In this document: positions 27,591 to 37,265 of the stretch, piece after piece
Numbering within the stretch: the stretch's first letter is position 1
Layout: each line of letters opens with the position of its first letter
Assembly (NCBI RefSeq): GCF_000242895.2
Contig: NC_021171.1
Location: forward strand, 2,328,001 to 2,392,000
Source of the DNA: Bacillus sp. 1NLA3E
GTDB taxonomy: Bacteria; Bacillota; Bacilli; Bacillales; Cytobacillaceae
Direction of reading: 5' to 3'
Length of the DNA: 64,000 nt
Made by a program: the position numbers and the translations under genes
Notes under the pieces: model-generated
The model's input: the letters and a program-made list of their open reading frames with translations, nothing else
What the model was told of the DNA's origin: nothing
The model's database searches: none

Positions 27591-28883
27591 CTAAATTTTT
27601 TCTATTTCTTCTAGGTATAATTCATGCAATCTGGGGTCATTTTTACGGTTAATAATCAAGCCCTTTATCGGCTTTTGGAGAACTGGGGGTAGGTAGAATA
27701 ATGGATCTAAATTAGACTCGATGGCTTGATGGGGAACGCTTATTTCAGGCATTTTTTCCTTTATTTTTCCACGGCTTGCCAAGTGGAATCCCCATACCCC
27801 AAAGGACGGTACCACGGTAAAATAAGCTTTAGTTTGAAATCCAGCAGCGTTTAATGTCATGGAAATACTCCAGAACACCCTAGGAGTGTCCTGTGGAGAA
27901 TTAGCTTGGCAGACGATGACCCCACCCTCCGCCAAATGCCGACCTGCTTCATGGAATAATTCTTTTGTATATAATGAGCTTGTTGTTGGATCAACTGGAT
28001 CGGGAAAATCAATAATAATTACCCCATATGCTTCCATTACGCCCTTTAAGTAGTCTATTGCATCAGTAATATGCACTTTCACCCTGCCATCCTTCAATGA
28101 GTTTGTGTTTGCGCCAACAAGTGCACAATCATTTTTTGCAAGTTCAATGACGAATGGATCAATATCGACAAGGTCTGTATGTTTTACATCAGGGTATTTT
28201 AAAACCTCCCGAAGTCCAAGACCGTCCCCACCTCCTAAAATTAACACACGGTCCCGGGATTTCGCTAGTTCCATTGCCGGTAAAACCAAGGCTTCATGGT
28301 AATGCTTTTCATCAAGAGATGAAAACTGTAATTCTTCATTCAGGTACAGACGGAGATCCTTTGCTTCTGCTAGCAAAATGTCCTGGAACGGACTAGATCC
28401 CTCGAACAAGATTTTATGTCCTCCTCTTTTGATTTCTTTTAAAACCTTCATGTCCCACTCATTTCCTCGACTACCACTTACCGTTAGTCCCTGTTTTCCC
28501 ACATTAGCACGAAAATTTTCACATTTAGATAGTACTTGCCCTTCAATCCCCCTTGTGATTTCATACATGCAGACCCTTCTTGCTCCCATTTTGCCAAGAA
28601 CCCTCTTTAAGGCCGGCCAGGCATCGTTCGTAGAGCAAGTATATAAATCCAAGGCAACATACCCGTATTCCGGCCAGGTGTGGATCGAAAAATGGGAAGT
28701 GGAAATGGCAATGATTCCTGTTACCCCCTGTGGTGAAAAAGAATGAAAGTAAGCTAGTAAGACCTCCATTTTTAGCTCATTTAATGCCTTTAGCATTAAC
28801 CTTTTTAACCCATCAGCATCATTAATGGTTTCTGGAATGCAATCATAGGCATCCACAACTAGATGCTGTCCCTGTATATCCAT
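27591..28883 (-). CDS. Fused SpeD-like pyruvoyl decarboxylase and spermidine synthase
   Basis: 430 residues. Residues 1 to about 125 are a class 1B AdoMet decarboxylase-like domain: the pyruvoyl precursor Ser63 in STSHFSIHTWPEYGY, His68 and Cys83 align with T. maritima numbering. Position 62, before the self-cleaving Ser, is Thr where the family has Glu, and 65-66 are Phe-Ser where Leu-Thr is usual. From about residue 145 lies spermidine synthase (LILGGGDGLGLREVLKYP, VDIDP, IIIDFPDPVDP). The fusion would supply decarboxylated AdoMet directly to aminopropyl transfer. The Glu change raises the possibility of an arginine or ornithine decarboxylase; that is inference. Confidence 0.87.
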   Translation of the reverse strand: MDIQGQHLVVDAYDCIPETINDADGLKRLMLKALNELKMEVLLAYFHSFSPQGVTGIIAISTSHFSIHTWPEYGYVALDLYTCSTNDAWPALKRVLGKMGARRVCMYEITRGIEGQVLSKCENFRANVGKQGLTVSGSRGNEWDMKVLKEIKRGGHKILFEGSSPFQDILLAEAKDLRLYLNEELQFSSLDEKHYHEALVLPAMELAKSRDRVLILGGGDGLGLREVLKYPDVKHTDLVDIDPFVIELAKNDCALVGANTNSLKDGRVKVHITDAIDYLKGVMEAYGVIIIDFPDPVDPTTSSLYTKELFHEAGRHLAEGGVIVCQANSPQDTPRVFWSISMTLNAAGFQTKAYFTVVPSFGVWGFHLASRGKIKEKMPEISVPHQAIESNLDPLFYLPPVLQKPIKGLIINRKNDPRLHELYLEEIEKI

Positions 28884-29005
28884 TCGATCACTTCCTTATC
28901 AAACTCTTTATAGGATACAAATTTAGCTATACAAGTGTGTTTGTCCACACCTCTCTTCCATTAATTCATATAAAAATAGTAAACAACCTTTAGAGAGGTG
29001 TATAA

Positions 29006-29671
29006 GTGAAAAATTACATCAAAATAGTTTCGAGTAGAACTATACGTGTATGTGTGATGGCTTTCCCAGGAGCTCAAGTAGGAAGAAATCTGACAGACCC
29101 GATTAGAGTTAAAAGGGATTTTGCTATTGCTAATAAAATGTGGCAGCAAAAAGTTAATAGTATAAATATAGGAGTAAGATTCGAGGTTATCGATTTTATT
29201 ATTCCTGACAAAGATTTACAAGGTCTAAATTCAAATGCAGAAAATATTGTTTTATCCAATCAAAAACTAGAACAAAACGCAAAAATCCTAATGCGGCTAG
29301 GAAGAAAGTTTTGCCCCACAGCTAATTTGTTCATCGTTTATATGAAGGGTAATACGATTGGCACAGTTCGGCGAGATGGCACTAAAATTCTCGCAATCTC
29401 GTATATAGACCACCCACTCATCATAATGTCTAATGGCGCGAAGGAAAACGAGTTTATATTAGCTCACGAGTTAGGACATTTTTTGTTTAATAACAACCGT
29501 TTTGGAAATACTTCAGATCCCAATCCAATTAAGGGAGATCCAGCACATAATGCAACAAAAACAAATTTAATGCATCCTACTGGTATTTATTGGCCAGCAC
29601 CACCAAGAAGTCCTATCCTTACACTGGACCAGATAATTAAAGCTTTGGAGATTCGATTCTTTTACCATTGA
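29006..29671 (+). CDS. Zincin-type metalloprotease-like protein, no signal peptide
   Basis: 221 residues. The zinc motif HELGHFLFNNNRFG (HExxH at about residue 153) and a downstream NLMHP Met-turn-like segment (about residue 188) place it among metzincin-like peptidases, although the canonical third His of HExxHxxGxxH is not at its usual place. The N terminus (MKNYIKIVSSRTIRVCVMAF) is not a signal peptide, so the product is cytoplasmic or leaves by another route. GTG start after AGAGAGGTG. Divergent from speD-speE. Substrate unknown. Confidence 0.7.
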   Translation: MKNYIKIVSSRTIRVCVMAFPGAQVGRNLTDPIRVKRDFAIANKMWQQKVNSINIGVRFEVIDFIIPDKDLQGLNSNAENIVLSNQKLEQNAKILMRLGRKFCPTANLFIVYMKGNTIGTVRRDGTKILAISYIDHPLIIMSNGAKENEFILAHELGHFLFNNNRFGNTSDPNPIKGDPAHNATKTNLMHPTGIYWPAPPRSPILTLDQIIKALEIRFFYH

Positions 29672-29857
29672 AATCTATTAAACACTCAAATCCTTTGTAG
29701 CCCCTCGGTTTCCACCTATTTACACCACATGAATTTATTAATCCATCCCCTCAATTTTTAGTGTGAACATTAATATAGGTTTTTATTACCACCTCCCACT
29801 CCCCTTCTTTTCTGATACAATTTTTAAGTTGATTAATTTCAGGGAGGAATTCAACTT

Positions 29858-31003
29858 ATGAAGAAACATAATCTCCTTCTTGCACTAGTATTGCTTATTA
29901 CCTTCTTAGGAGGTTTTCTTGCAGGGGTATTATTCTCTACAAACAACGCTAAGGAAGAACCCTTGAAAACGAAGCAGGCCCCCCTATCAGCAAAAAAGCT
30001 TGAACCAAAAGCAAAACCAAAGTTATATCCTGAAAACCCAAAAGTTCTTATCGGTTATGTTCAGGATTTTCGTGATCCAAATGTTGTTGATTACACTAAA
30101 CTGACTCACGTTATCTTTTCGTTTGCCCATCCGACAGAGGACGGTGGCATTTTGCTTAATGGAGATACTGCTCTCAATAATTTGCGGACGATCGTTTCAA
30201 AAGCCCATCAACACGACACAAAAGTTATGCTTGCCGTGGGTGGTTGGTACCACATCCAGGGTGGGGAATCGTATAAGTATTTTAAGCAAGCGATTACCAA
30301 TCCTACTTCACGTACAAAGCTTATAAACGAACTCGCTAGTATAGCAGAGCGCGAAAAACTAGATGGCATTGATATCGATTTTGAGCATCCGCGATCACAG
30401 GATGATGCTCAAAACCTAGCTATTTTTACAAAAGAGTTAAGTGATAAGCTTCACGCTAAAAATAAGGAACTGTCCATTGCGGTTAATTCTAAAATTCATA
30501 GCGTTGCTGGAACGGAAATTACCTCAGTGGTTTATGACCCATTGATGTTCCAGCATGTCGACCATATCAATATCATGGCTTATGATGGCCAGTGGGATGG
30601 TGAATACGATGCAGCCAATTTGTCTCCGTATCCATTTACTGAGAATGTTGTAAACTATTGGACAAACCTGTTTAAGACACAGAACCTACCGCTAGAAAAG
30701 CTTGTGTTAGGTGTTCCCTGTTATGCACAGCCTGAAGATCCAGCCATCAAACAGATTTCTTATGGGACGATTATCAAAAGTGATCCAGTAAATGCCGGAC
30801 TGGATACCGTCAACATCAACGGTACGACCTACCATTATAACGGTGGTGCCACGATTCAAAGAAAAACCAAACTAGCGCTTGATCACGGCTTCGGTGGCAT
30901 GATGCTTTGGGAACTCGGTCAAGATTCACATGGAGTGAACAGTATAACGGGTACTATTTTTGCCGAACTGAAAGCAACAAGAACAGATCAATCAAATTTA
31001 TAA
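29858..31003 (+). CDS. Secreted or membrane-anchored GH18 glycoside hydrolase
   Basis: 381 residues. A signal-anchor (LLLALVLLITFLGGFLAGVLF) is followed by a Lys/Pro linker and a GH18 barrel: IGYVQDFRDP, HVIFSFAHP, VMLAVGGWY, the catalytic LDGIDIDFEHP (DxxDxDxE; Glu about residue 177), INIMAYDGQWDG and GGMMLWELGQD. These are hallmarks of chitinase-like enzymes acting on beta-1,4-linked GlcNAc polymers. Strong RBS GGGAGG. It sits alone with its own terminator. Confidence 0.9.
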   Translation: MKKHNLLLALVLLITFLGGFLAGVLFSTNNAKEEPLKTKQAPLSAKKLEPKAKPKLYPENPKVLIGYVQDFRDPNVVDYTKLTHVIFSFAHPTEDGGILLNGDTALNNLRTIVSKAHQHDTKVMLAVGGWYHIQGGESYKYFKQAITNPTSRTKLINELASIAEREKLDGIDIDFEHPRSQDDAQNLAIFTKELSDKLHAKNKELSIAVNSKIHSVAGTEITSVVYDPLMFQHVDHINIMAYDGQWDGEYDAANLSPYPFTENVVNYWTNLFKTQNLPLEKLVLGVPCYAQPEDPAIKQISYGTIIKSDPVNAGLDTVNINGTTYHYNGGATIQRKTKLALDHGFGGMMLWELGQDSHGVNSITGTIFAELKATRTDQSNL

Positions 31004-31007
31004 AAAA

Positions 31008-31045
31008 TAAAGCATGCGGATAGCTACCCGCATGCTTTATTAATA
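31008..31045. terminator. Terminator hairpin after the GH18 gene
   Basis: 12-bp stem TAAAGCATGCGG / CCGCATGCTTTA with a short T-rich tail; also placed to serve the convergent SNF2 gene. Confidence 0.75.
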
Positions 31046-31115
31046 TGGTTTAATTTTTGGTTGCTGTATTTTTATTTTTTTCGACATTCTATCACCATTG
31101 TTATTATTTTCAAGA

Positions 31116-34100
31116 TTAAATCGATAGAATATCTTTGATCTCTTGCTCAGTTAGTGTAGAAAGTGTTTCTTGCCCTGGCTGGACAACTTCGTCAATCAGG
31201 TTTTTCTTTCTCTGCTGGAGTTCATACATCTTGTCTTCTATCGTCCCTTGGCTAACAAGGCGTATCACTTGGACGATTTTCTTTTGCCCAATACGGTGGG
31301 CACGGTCGGCTGCCTGCTGCTCAACTGCAGGATTCCACCATAAATCATAAAGGACCACAGTATCCGCTCCAGTCAAATTAAGACCAGTCCCACCTGCCTT
31401 AAGTGAGATCAGGAACATCTCCTTCTCCCCATCATTAAACCTGTTACACAACTCTACCCGCTCGGACCCAGGGGTATTACCATCTAAGTAGAAGTATGGT
31501 ATTCCCTGATAGGCTAGCTCTTTTCCGATTATTTTTAGCATTTGCGTAAATTGTGAGAATATCAGTAGTCTTTTACCTTCATTACGGCATTCCTCGATAA
31601 TTTCTAGCAATTGTTCAAATTTGGCTGAACTCCCTGCATACCCCTCAATAAATAAAGCGGGGTGAAGGCATAGTTGCCGAAGTCGCGTTAAACCCGCTAA
31701 GATTTTAATGCGATTTTTCTTAAGACCGCCTTCGTTCAAATGCTTCAGGGTTTCCTGGCGCAATTTTGCCAAATAAGCAGCATATAATTTTTTTTGTTCA
31801 GGCAGCAGTTCTGAGGCTTGCTGCGACTCTATTTTTTCGGGCAACTCTTTAAGAACGTCTGATTTTACCCGCCTTAATATAAAAGGTCGTACTCGGTTAG
31901 CAACTGTTTCACGGGATAAATCATGGAATTTGGCTCTATTTTGAAATAACTCTGGAAAAACCACATCGAAAATGGACCATAGTTCTTCTAACGAGTTTTC
32001 GATTGGTGTACCCGTAAGTGCAAAACGGTGCTTGGCCTGTATCTTTTTTACTGCCCTTGCAGTTTGCGTCGTATAGTTTTTGAAGGCTTGTGCCTCATCC
32101 AAAATTAGCGTATGAAATGACAGTTCTTGAAATATTTTAATATCCTGACGTAAAAGTGGGTAAGAAGTGATCAGCACATCGATAGCGCTAAGATCCTTTA
32201 CAATACGACTCCGCTCGGTTTTACTGCCTTCAGCCATCGCCACCCGTACCTCAGGAGCGAATTTCTTTAGTTCATTAAACCAGTTATATACAAGGGAGGC
32301 TGGAGCAACAATGATGGCTGGCAGTTCTCGAGTTCTGATCTCAGGCAACACTGATACAATAAAGGCGATACTTTGAATCGTTTTTCCTAATCCCATTTCA
32401 TCTGCCAAAATACCACCAAACCGATAGTGAGCAAGGGTCTTCAGCCATTGAAATCCATACTCTTGGTAATCCCGAAGGGTGTGCACTAGGCTATCTGGGA
32501 CAGGAAATTCTCGAATATCAGGATTACGAAGATTTTCTAAGAGACGACGAAATGATTTTCCTAGGCTAATGCCATTTACCTTCTCATAAGAATCCATTAA
32601 ATTAAGACCAGACATTACTGGCAGACGGAGTTCGTTATCAATCAAATCTTCTTTTTGGTTAATTAATTCGTTTAGGAGTCGATTTGTTTTTTTAAATTCC
32701 TTACTTTCAAGTGATAACAAAGAACCGTTCGGTAAACGATAATATTTTCGTTTCTCCTCCACTGACTTGATTAATTGTCTGAGCTCTGATTCTGGAATCC
32801 CGTCCAGCTCGAATTTGAATACAAGCCAATCAGTTCGTTCTTCGAGATCCACTTTTATCTTGATAGGGGTATTTCCTGTGTAAAGTCTGGCCTTTACTGC
32901 CGTGGTGGCATAAACCTCAACAAGTTTCTTTAGCTGTGGAACACCGTGGTATAAGAATTGGTATTCTTCCTCTTCATTTTGCATGAAATATCCGCCATCA
33001 GTTTTTGTGAAAGAACTTTGATCCATCCACTCCAAAATTTGTTGTTCTTTATCCCCTTCTCGCAAAAGAAGAAAATCCGAGCTTCGATTTTGTCTAGCTC
33101 TTTCTAATGGATTAATAATAATATCGTCATATTGAAACTCTAGACCAGCAAGGAGTCGACCATTCAGGCGGTCTAAATATAGTTTCGCTTTTAGAGTTTT
33201 TTTGACAATTCGGTCGGAAACGGCTTTAGAAATGACAATTACTCCTAATTTCATTAAACCAGGTATGACCTTTTCCATATAAGCTTCCATTTGTTGTGCT
33301 GGAATCGTAACAACATCTTTACGATAGGTTTCAAGTATTTGCATTAGTTCTGAAAGAAGTTTGCACTGATCCCCTGACAGCTTAATGATTTTACCGTCAA
33401 ACAGGACACAGCTGTAGGATTCAAATACCGTAATCCAATCGAGACCCTGAATTTTTAATTGATATCCTTCCGACTGTGCCTGATCAAACTCAAATTTAAG
33501 CGGAAGCGCTTCTTCAGATATCTGGATTCCCAAATAGACAGTCCGCTCCTGTTCTATTTTTACCAGCGGAGCCTGAACAAGCAATGGAAGAAGAGTTTCC
33601 CATAAGAAAGGTGGGATGATCAGTATTCTCTTATCAAGAGAGCGTTCAACCTTTTCATTAAAAACATTATCTGCACCAAGGTAAATCGTTTCTTGTCGGT
33701 AGATTTGAATTAATTGCTGAAGTATCGCTTCGTTTTCATGTTGAAATCGATGAAGCTCAGGTGTGTAGGTAAAATGTTTTGAGAAAGGATAGGGTTCCCC
33801 TCGGTCAACGTGTTCGAGAAATTCTCTAATGTTTTTAACGAGATACATCCGTTTAAGCCCAACCTGAAGCTCAAGTCCAAAAATGTATTTTCTGTTTTCG
33901 GATGGAATCGGTCGGCATATTAAGCTCATGTTTATTATTTCTTTATTTTCAAAGTATGTCTGCACACCAATTTTGTGGAATGAGTTGCTTGTAAATAGAT
34001 CTAAAACCCCTTTAGTCAACCTATTTTCCTCAAGAAAACCCTCATTAATTGAGGTTGAACTTAAAGCTGGTTTCTGATCACGAGGCTTAGGATGTTCTAC

Positions 34101-34385
34101 CGGTAGATAATGAATTTTCCACATGACAGCGGCGATGTGGTTGCAGAATCTATGATTCAAAGTAAAAGGAGGACAGGTACATTCTGCATGAACCTTTTCA
34201 TTTCGATCCACCTCAAAGGTTACCTGAAAGTCTAAATTTCCTTCAACCACTGCTTCATAGAAATTATTTTTCTGGTCATAATTAAAGAAAGTAACTTTTC
34301 CGTTTCGATAGTAAACTTCGCCTTCTTCGTAGGCCTTTTGCCCACAGAATAGTTTAATCATTGATTGTGTTAATTGAGGGCTCAA
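31116..34385 (-). CDS. SWIM-finger SNF2 family DNA helicase
   Basis: 1089 residues. The N-terminal SWIM zinc finger is CTCPPFTLNHRFCNH (about residues 68-84). A long SNF2-associated bacterial region follows, then a Swi2/Snf2 motor: Walker A DEMGLGKTIQ (about 650), motif II LILDEAQAFKN, motif III ALTGTPIENS, and helicase C with FSQFTQMLKII and the VI motif QAADRAHRIGQKK. It remodels or translocates on DNA-protein complexes, resembling B. subtilis YwqA. TTG start after GGAGGAACAAGG; ATG at codon 9 is an alternative. Confidence 0.92.
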   Translation of the reverse strand: MSPQLTQSMIKLFCGQKAYEEGEVYYRNGKVTFFNYDQKNNFYEAVVEGNLDFQVTFEVDRNEKVHAECTCPPFTLNHRFCNHIAAVMWKIHYLPVEHPKPRDQKPALSSTSINEGFLEENRLTKGVLDLFTSNSFHKIGVQTYFENKEIINMSLICRPIPSENRKYIFGLELQVGLKRMYLVKNIREFLEHVDRGEPYPFSKHFTYTPELHRFQHENEAILQQLIQIYRQETIYLGADNVFNEKVERSLDKRILIIPPFLWETLLPLLVQAPLVKIEQERTVYLGIQISEEALPLKFEFDQAQSEGYQLKIQGLDWITVFESYSCVLFDGKIIKLSGDQCKLLSELMQILETYRKDVVTIPAQQMEAYMEKVIPGLMKLGVIVISKAVSDRIVKKTLKAKLYLDRLNGRLLAGLEFQYDDIIINPLERARQNRSSDFLLLREGDKEQQILEWMDQSSFTKTDGGYFMQNEEEEYQFLYHGVPQLKKLVEVYATTAVKARLYTGNTPIKIKVDLEERTDWLVFKFELDGIPESELRQLIKSVEEKRKYYRLPNGSLLSLESKEFKKTNRLLNELINQKEDLIDNELRLPVMSGLNLMDSYEKVNGISLGKSFRRLLENLRNPDIREFPVPDSLVHTLRDYQEYGFQWLKTLAHYRFGGILADEMGLGKTIQSIAFIVSVLPEIRTRELPAIIVAPASLVYNWFNELKKFAPEVRVAMAEGSKTERSRIVKDLSAIDVLITSYPLLRQDIKIFQELSFHTLILDEAQAFKNYTTQTARAVKKIQAKHRFALTGTPIENSLEELWSIFDVVFPELFQNRAKFHDLSRETVANRVRPFILRRVKSDVLKELPEKIESQQASELLPEQKKLYAAYLAKLRQETLKHLNEGGLKKNRIKILAGLTRLRQLCLHPALFIEGYAGSSAKFEQLLEIIEECRNEGKRLLIFSQFTQMLKIIGKELAYQGIPYFYLDGNTPGSERVELCNRFNDGEKEMFLISLKAGGTGLNLTGADTVVLYDLWWNPAVEQQAADRAHRIGQKKIVQVIRLVSQGTIEDKMYELQQRKKNLIDEVVQPGQETLSTLTEQEIKDILSI

Positions 34386-34513
34386 ACCTTGTTCCTCCTA
34401 TTGATAACTTCACTGTTAAAATGTTATCGTAATCTGACTCGCTGTCAAGGAGGGAAATACAATTTCCATGTTTTTAGTCGTTTTCAATTTGGGAAACTTC
34501 TCAAGCTAGCCCT

Positions 34514-36364
34514 CTAATGTTGGCGTTGTTTAAAGTCAACCAGCCTAATAGCGTTTATAATTACGATCAGCACACTTGCTTCATGAATCAGCATTCCTGT
34601 TGCCAAAAAAACTTTTCCTAACAATACTCCCGCCAAGAGCAAGACTACAGTTCCAACAGCGAAGAACATATTTTGCTTCATATTCATTACGGTTGCTTTA
34701 GCCAATTTATAGGTATATGGGATCTTACTTAATTTGTCGCCCATTAATACGACATCGGCTATGTCCATGGCTGCATCTGTACCGGCGGCCCCCATCGCCA
34801 ATCCAACATCCGCTAGTGCTATTGCTGGTGCATCATTGATGCCGTCACCAACCATTGCAACACGGGCTCCTGTTGATATTAACTGTTTAATATGATTTAC
34901 TTTTTCTTCTGGAAGCAATTCTGCAAAAACATGATCAATCCCTAACTGTGAGGCTACTTTCTCGGCAGTATGCTGATTATCACCGGTAAGCATAATGGTT
35001 TGTTTTATACCCAACGCTTTTAGTTGGTTAATCGTATCAGCTGCTTCTTCCCGAATTTGGTCTGCAATCGAAATAATACCAATAACTATGTTATCTACTC
35101 CAATAAAAATCGACGTGTTCCCATTTTTCTCTTGCTGAATTACGTAGTTCTCAATTTCTTCTTGGATTGGAATGCCATGGTTAATTATTAGCTTACGATT
35201 ACCAATGATGATCGTTTTGTCTTACAACGACGCAATTAATCCATACCCTTTTTTTATGGTAAAATTTTTGGGTTCGTTAGTTAGCACAATACCACGATCT
35301 TTAGCTTCTTTGACGATTGTTCTCCCTAAATGGTGTTCAGATATGATTTCAACTTCTGCAGCGATTTTTAAAAGGTCATTTTCTTCCGTATCAAAAGCTT
35401 TGATGTTTATTACTTTAGGTTTCCCTTTTGTCAGTGTCCCAGTTTTATCAAAAACGAAGACATCAATCCTTGCATAATTCTCCATCACCTCACCACCTTT
35501 GATCAGGATGCCGTTCTTTGCTCCAGTTCCAATCCCGGCGACAAGTGATACCGGGGCAGAAATGACAAGGGCTCCAGGACAAGCGATAACGAGGAATGTA
35601 AGGGTAAGTTCAATGTTTTTTGTTAAAATTAAAACGATGACCGACAGCAAGAGAATTCCTGGAGTATACAAACTAGCAAATCGTTCTAAAAATTTCTGTG
35701 TTTTAGCTTTCGTTTCCTGTGCTTCTTCAACTAATTCAATAATCTTAGCAAAAGCAGTATGATCACCGACCCTTTCTGCTTCCACTTCAATATAGCCAGT
35801 ATCAATGATCGTTCCGCTAAAGACTTGATCAAACTTTTGTTTATTTACTGGTACAGATTCCCCTGTAATGGTTGCTTCGTTAATATAGGCATTACCAGAG
35901 ACAATTTTTCCGTCAATGGCGATTTTCTCACCTGACTGTATGAATAGGTGATCACCTATTATGATTTCATCAACGGGCATCACCACTCGTCCACCATTTT
36001 TTATAACTGTTGCTTCTCGTGGTGTCATATCCATTAATGATTTTAAGGAGGTACGTGTTTTTTCTAACGTTCGTATTTCTAAGTAAGCCCCAAATAAAAA
36101 CAAGAACGTTACAGCTGCTGATTCAACATATTCTCCTATGATCATGGCACCAATAACAGCGATGGTAACAAGAAGCTCGATACTAAATGCCTTCATGCGG
36201 ACTGATTGTAGGGCCTTGATAACAATTGAATACCCCGCAACTAATGTTGCGATAATTAAAGGGGCCTTTTCCCAACCTGACAAACTTAGCAAATGAAAGC
36301 TAAAAGCTAAAGATAGTAACAGTCCTGAAACAATAATCCTATGGATTTGCTTAATTTTACCCAT
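34514..36364 (-). pseudogene. P1B-type metal-transporting ATPase interrupted by an in-frame stop
   Basis: One continuous frame of about 617 codons carries a single TAA at 35222-35224 (GYGLIASL-stop-DKTIIIGNRK). The 5' part has membrane helices, TGES, an unusual CPG metal motif (ACPGALVISAP, where CPC is common) and the phosphorylation site DKTGTLTKG. The 3' part has the hinge GDGINDAPALA-like motif and last two helices. The upstream piece lacks the nucleotide-binding end and hinge, so it cannot pump. The start lies 3 bases after the HMA gene stop. No N-terminal HMA domain is fused. Confidence 0.87.
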
Positions 36365-36367
36365 TTA

Positions 36368-36595
36368 TTAATGAACCACCCTCTGCATAGAAAGTACTTC
36401 ATAACCTAGTTTCTCGATTGTTCGTTGCAAATCTTCTGGATTGATTTGTGTAGAATCAAAAGTAACTTTAACTTTACTGGAGTTAAATAGCACATTTGCT
36501 TCATCTACTCCTATCATTTTTTTTAGTGTTCCCTCGATTTTTTTAATACATGATGGACATGAAAGAGACTCTAACTGGAATTTAACTTTGTTCAT
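36368..36595 (-). CDS. Stand-alone heavy-metal-associated (HMA) domain protein
   Basis: 75 residues with the ferredoxin-like HMA fold and metal-binding CPSC (LESLSCPSCIKKIEGTL). It delivers or senses a soft metal for the ATPase directly downstream, with which it is translationally coupled. The ATG lies 8 bases after AGGAG; a GTG three codons earlier overlaps the RBS. An FNR-type palindrome lies about 60 bases upstream. Confidence 0.87.
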   Translation of the reverse strand: MNKVKFQLESLSCPSCIKKIEGTLKKMIGVDEANVLFNSSKVKVTFDSTQINPEDLQRTIEKLGYEVLSMQRVVH

Positions 36596-36653
36596 CTTGA
36601 TCACTCCTATTTTTTAGTCTGACACTATCATAAGCTGATTCTCAAACCGTTTC

Positions 36654-36669
36654 TTTGACTCAGGTCAAA
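36654..36669. promoter_or_regulatory. FNR/Crp-type palindrome upstream of the HMA-ATPase operon
   Basis: TTTGAC-TCAG-GTCAAA is a perfect palindrome fitting TTGA-N6-TCAA, the FNR/FixK-like site. A Crp/Fnr regulator gene lies 600 bases away. Binding is inferred. Confidence 0.5.
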
Positions 36670-36727
36670 TATGAAATTATGGATATAAAATTATCAACAA
36701 ACCCCATTTTTAATTATCTATGAATAG

Positions 36728-36749
36728 AAAAAACAGCCTTTAGGGCTGC
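36728..36749 (-). terminator. Probable terminator after the flavodoxin gene
   Basis: Short stem CAGCC / GGCTG with T6 on the minus strand. Confidence 0.55.
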
Positions 36750-36801
36750 CTTCAAGTTGTTCTAATATTATTTTAAAAAATAATTTTACTCTAAATGATT
36801 A

Positions 36802-37245
36802 TTAGTTCATTAATCCTTCAGCAAACTTTTTACCAAACTCTCTGCACTGATCAATTTCCACATCCAGTGGTGTATCTTCTATTTTTAGCCCAGGGAGAAT
36901 ATTCACTGCTCCCAATTCCTGAAATCGTTCCTTCAAAATATCAACAGCTCTGCAAAAATCAGTATATGTGGAATCGCCTGAGCCAAAGGTAGCTGTTTTT
37001 TTACCAGAAAGATCCAATTTACACATTTCCTCATAAAAATCAATAAATTCATCTGGTAAATCTCCATCGTTCCAGGTATAACTACCTAGGATAATTCCAT
37101 CGTAATTTAGAAGCTCCTCAGGACTAGTCAGAAATGAATCCTTAACAACGACATGTATATTGGATTCGTAGAGACCCTGACTGATTTTCATTGCCATTTC
37201 TTCGGTGTTTCCCGTCATACTTGTATATACTATAATACAATTCAT
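36802..37245 (-). CDS. Flavodoxin
   Basis: 147-residue FMN electron carrier. The phosphate-binding loop YTSMTGNTEEMA (about residues 7-18), the GSYTWNDGDLPDEF loop and TFGSGDSTYTDFC ring the flavin. It replaces ferredoxin as a low-potential donor, often under iron limitation or for reductive pathways. It starts 20 bases after the Crp/Fnr gene, so the two form an operon and flavodoxin supply may be under the regulator's control. Confidence 0.92.
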   Translation of the reverse strand: MNCIIVYTSMTGNTEEMAMKISQGLYESNIHVVVKDSFLTSPEELLNYDGIILGSYTWNDGDLPDEFIDFYEEMCKLDLSGKKTATFGSGDSTYTDFCRAVDILKERFQELGAVNILPGLKIEDTPLDVEIDQCREFGKKFAEGLMN

Positions 37246-37265
37246 GTTCTATTCCCCCTACTAAT

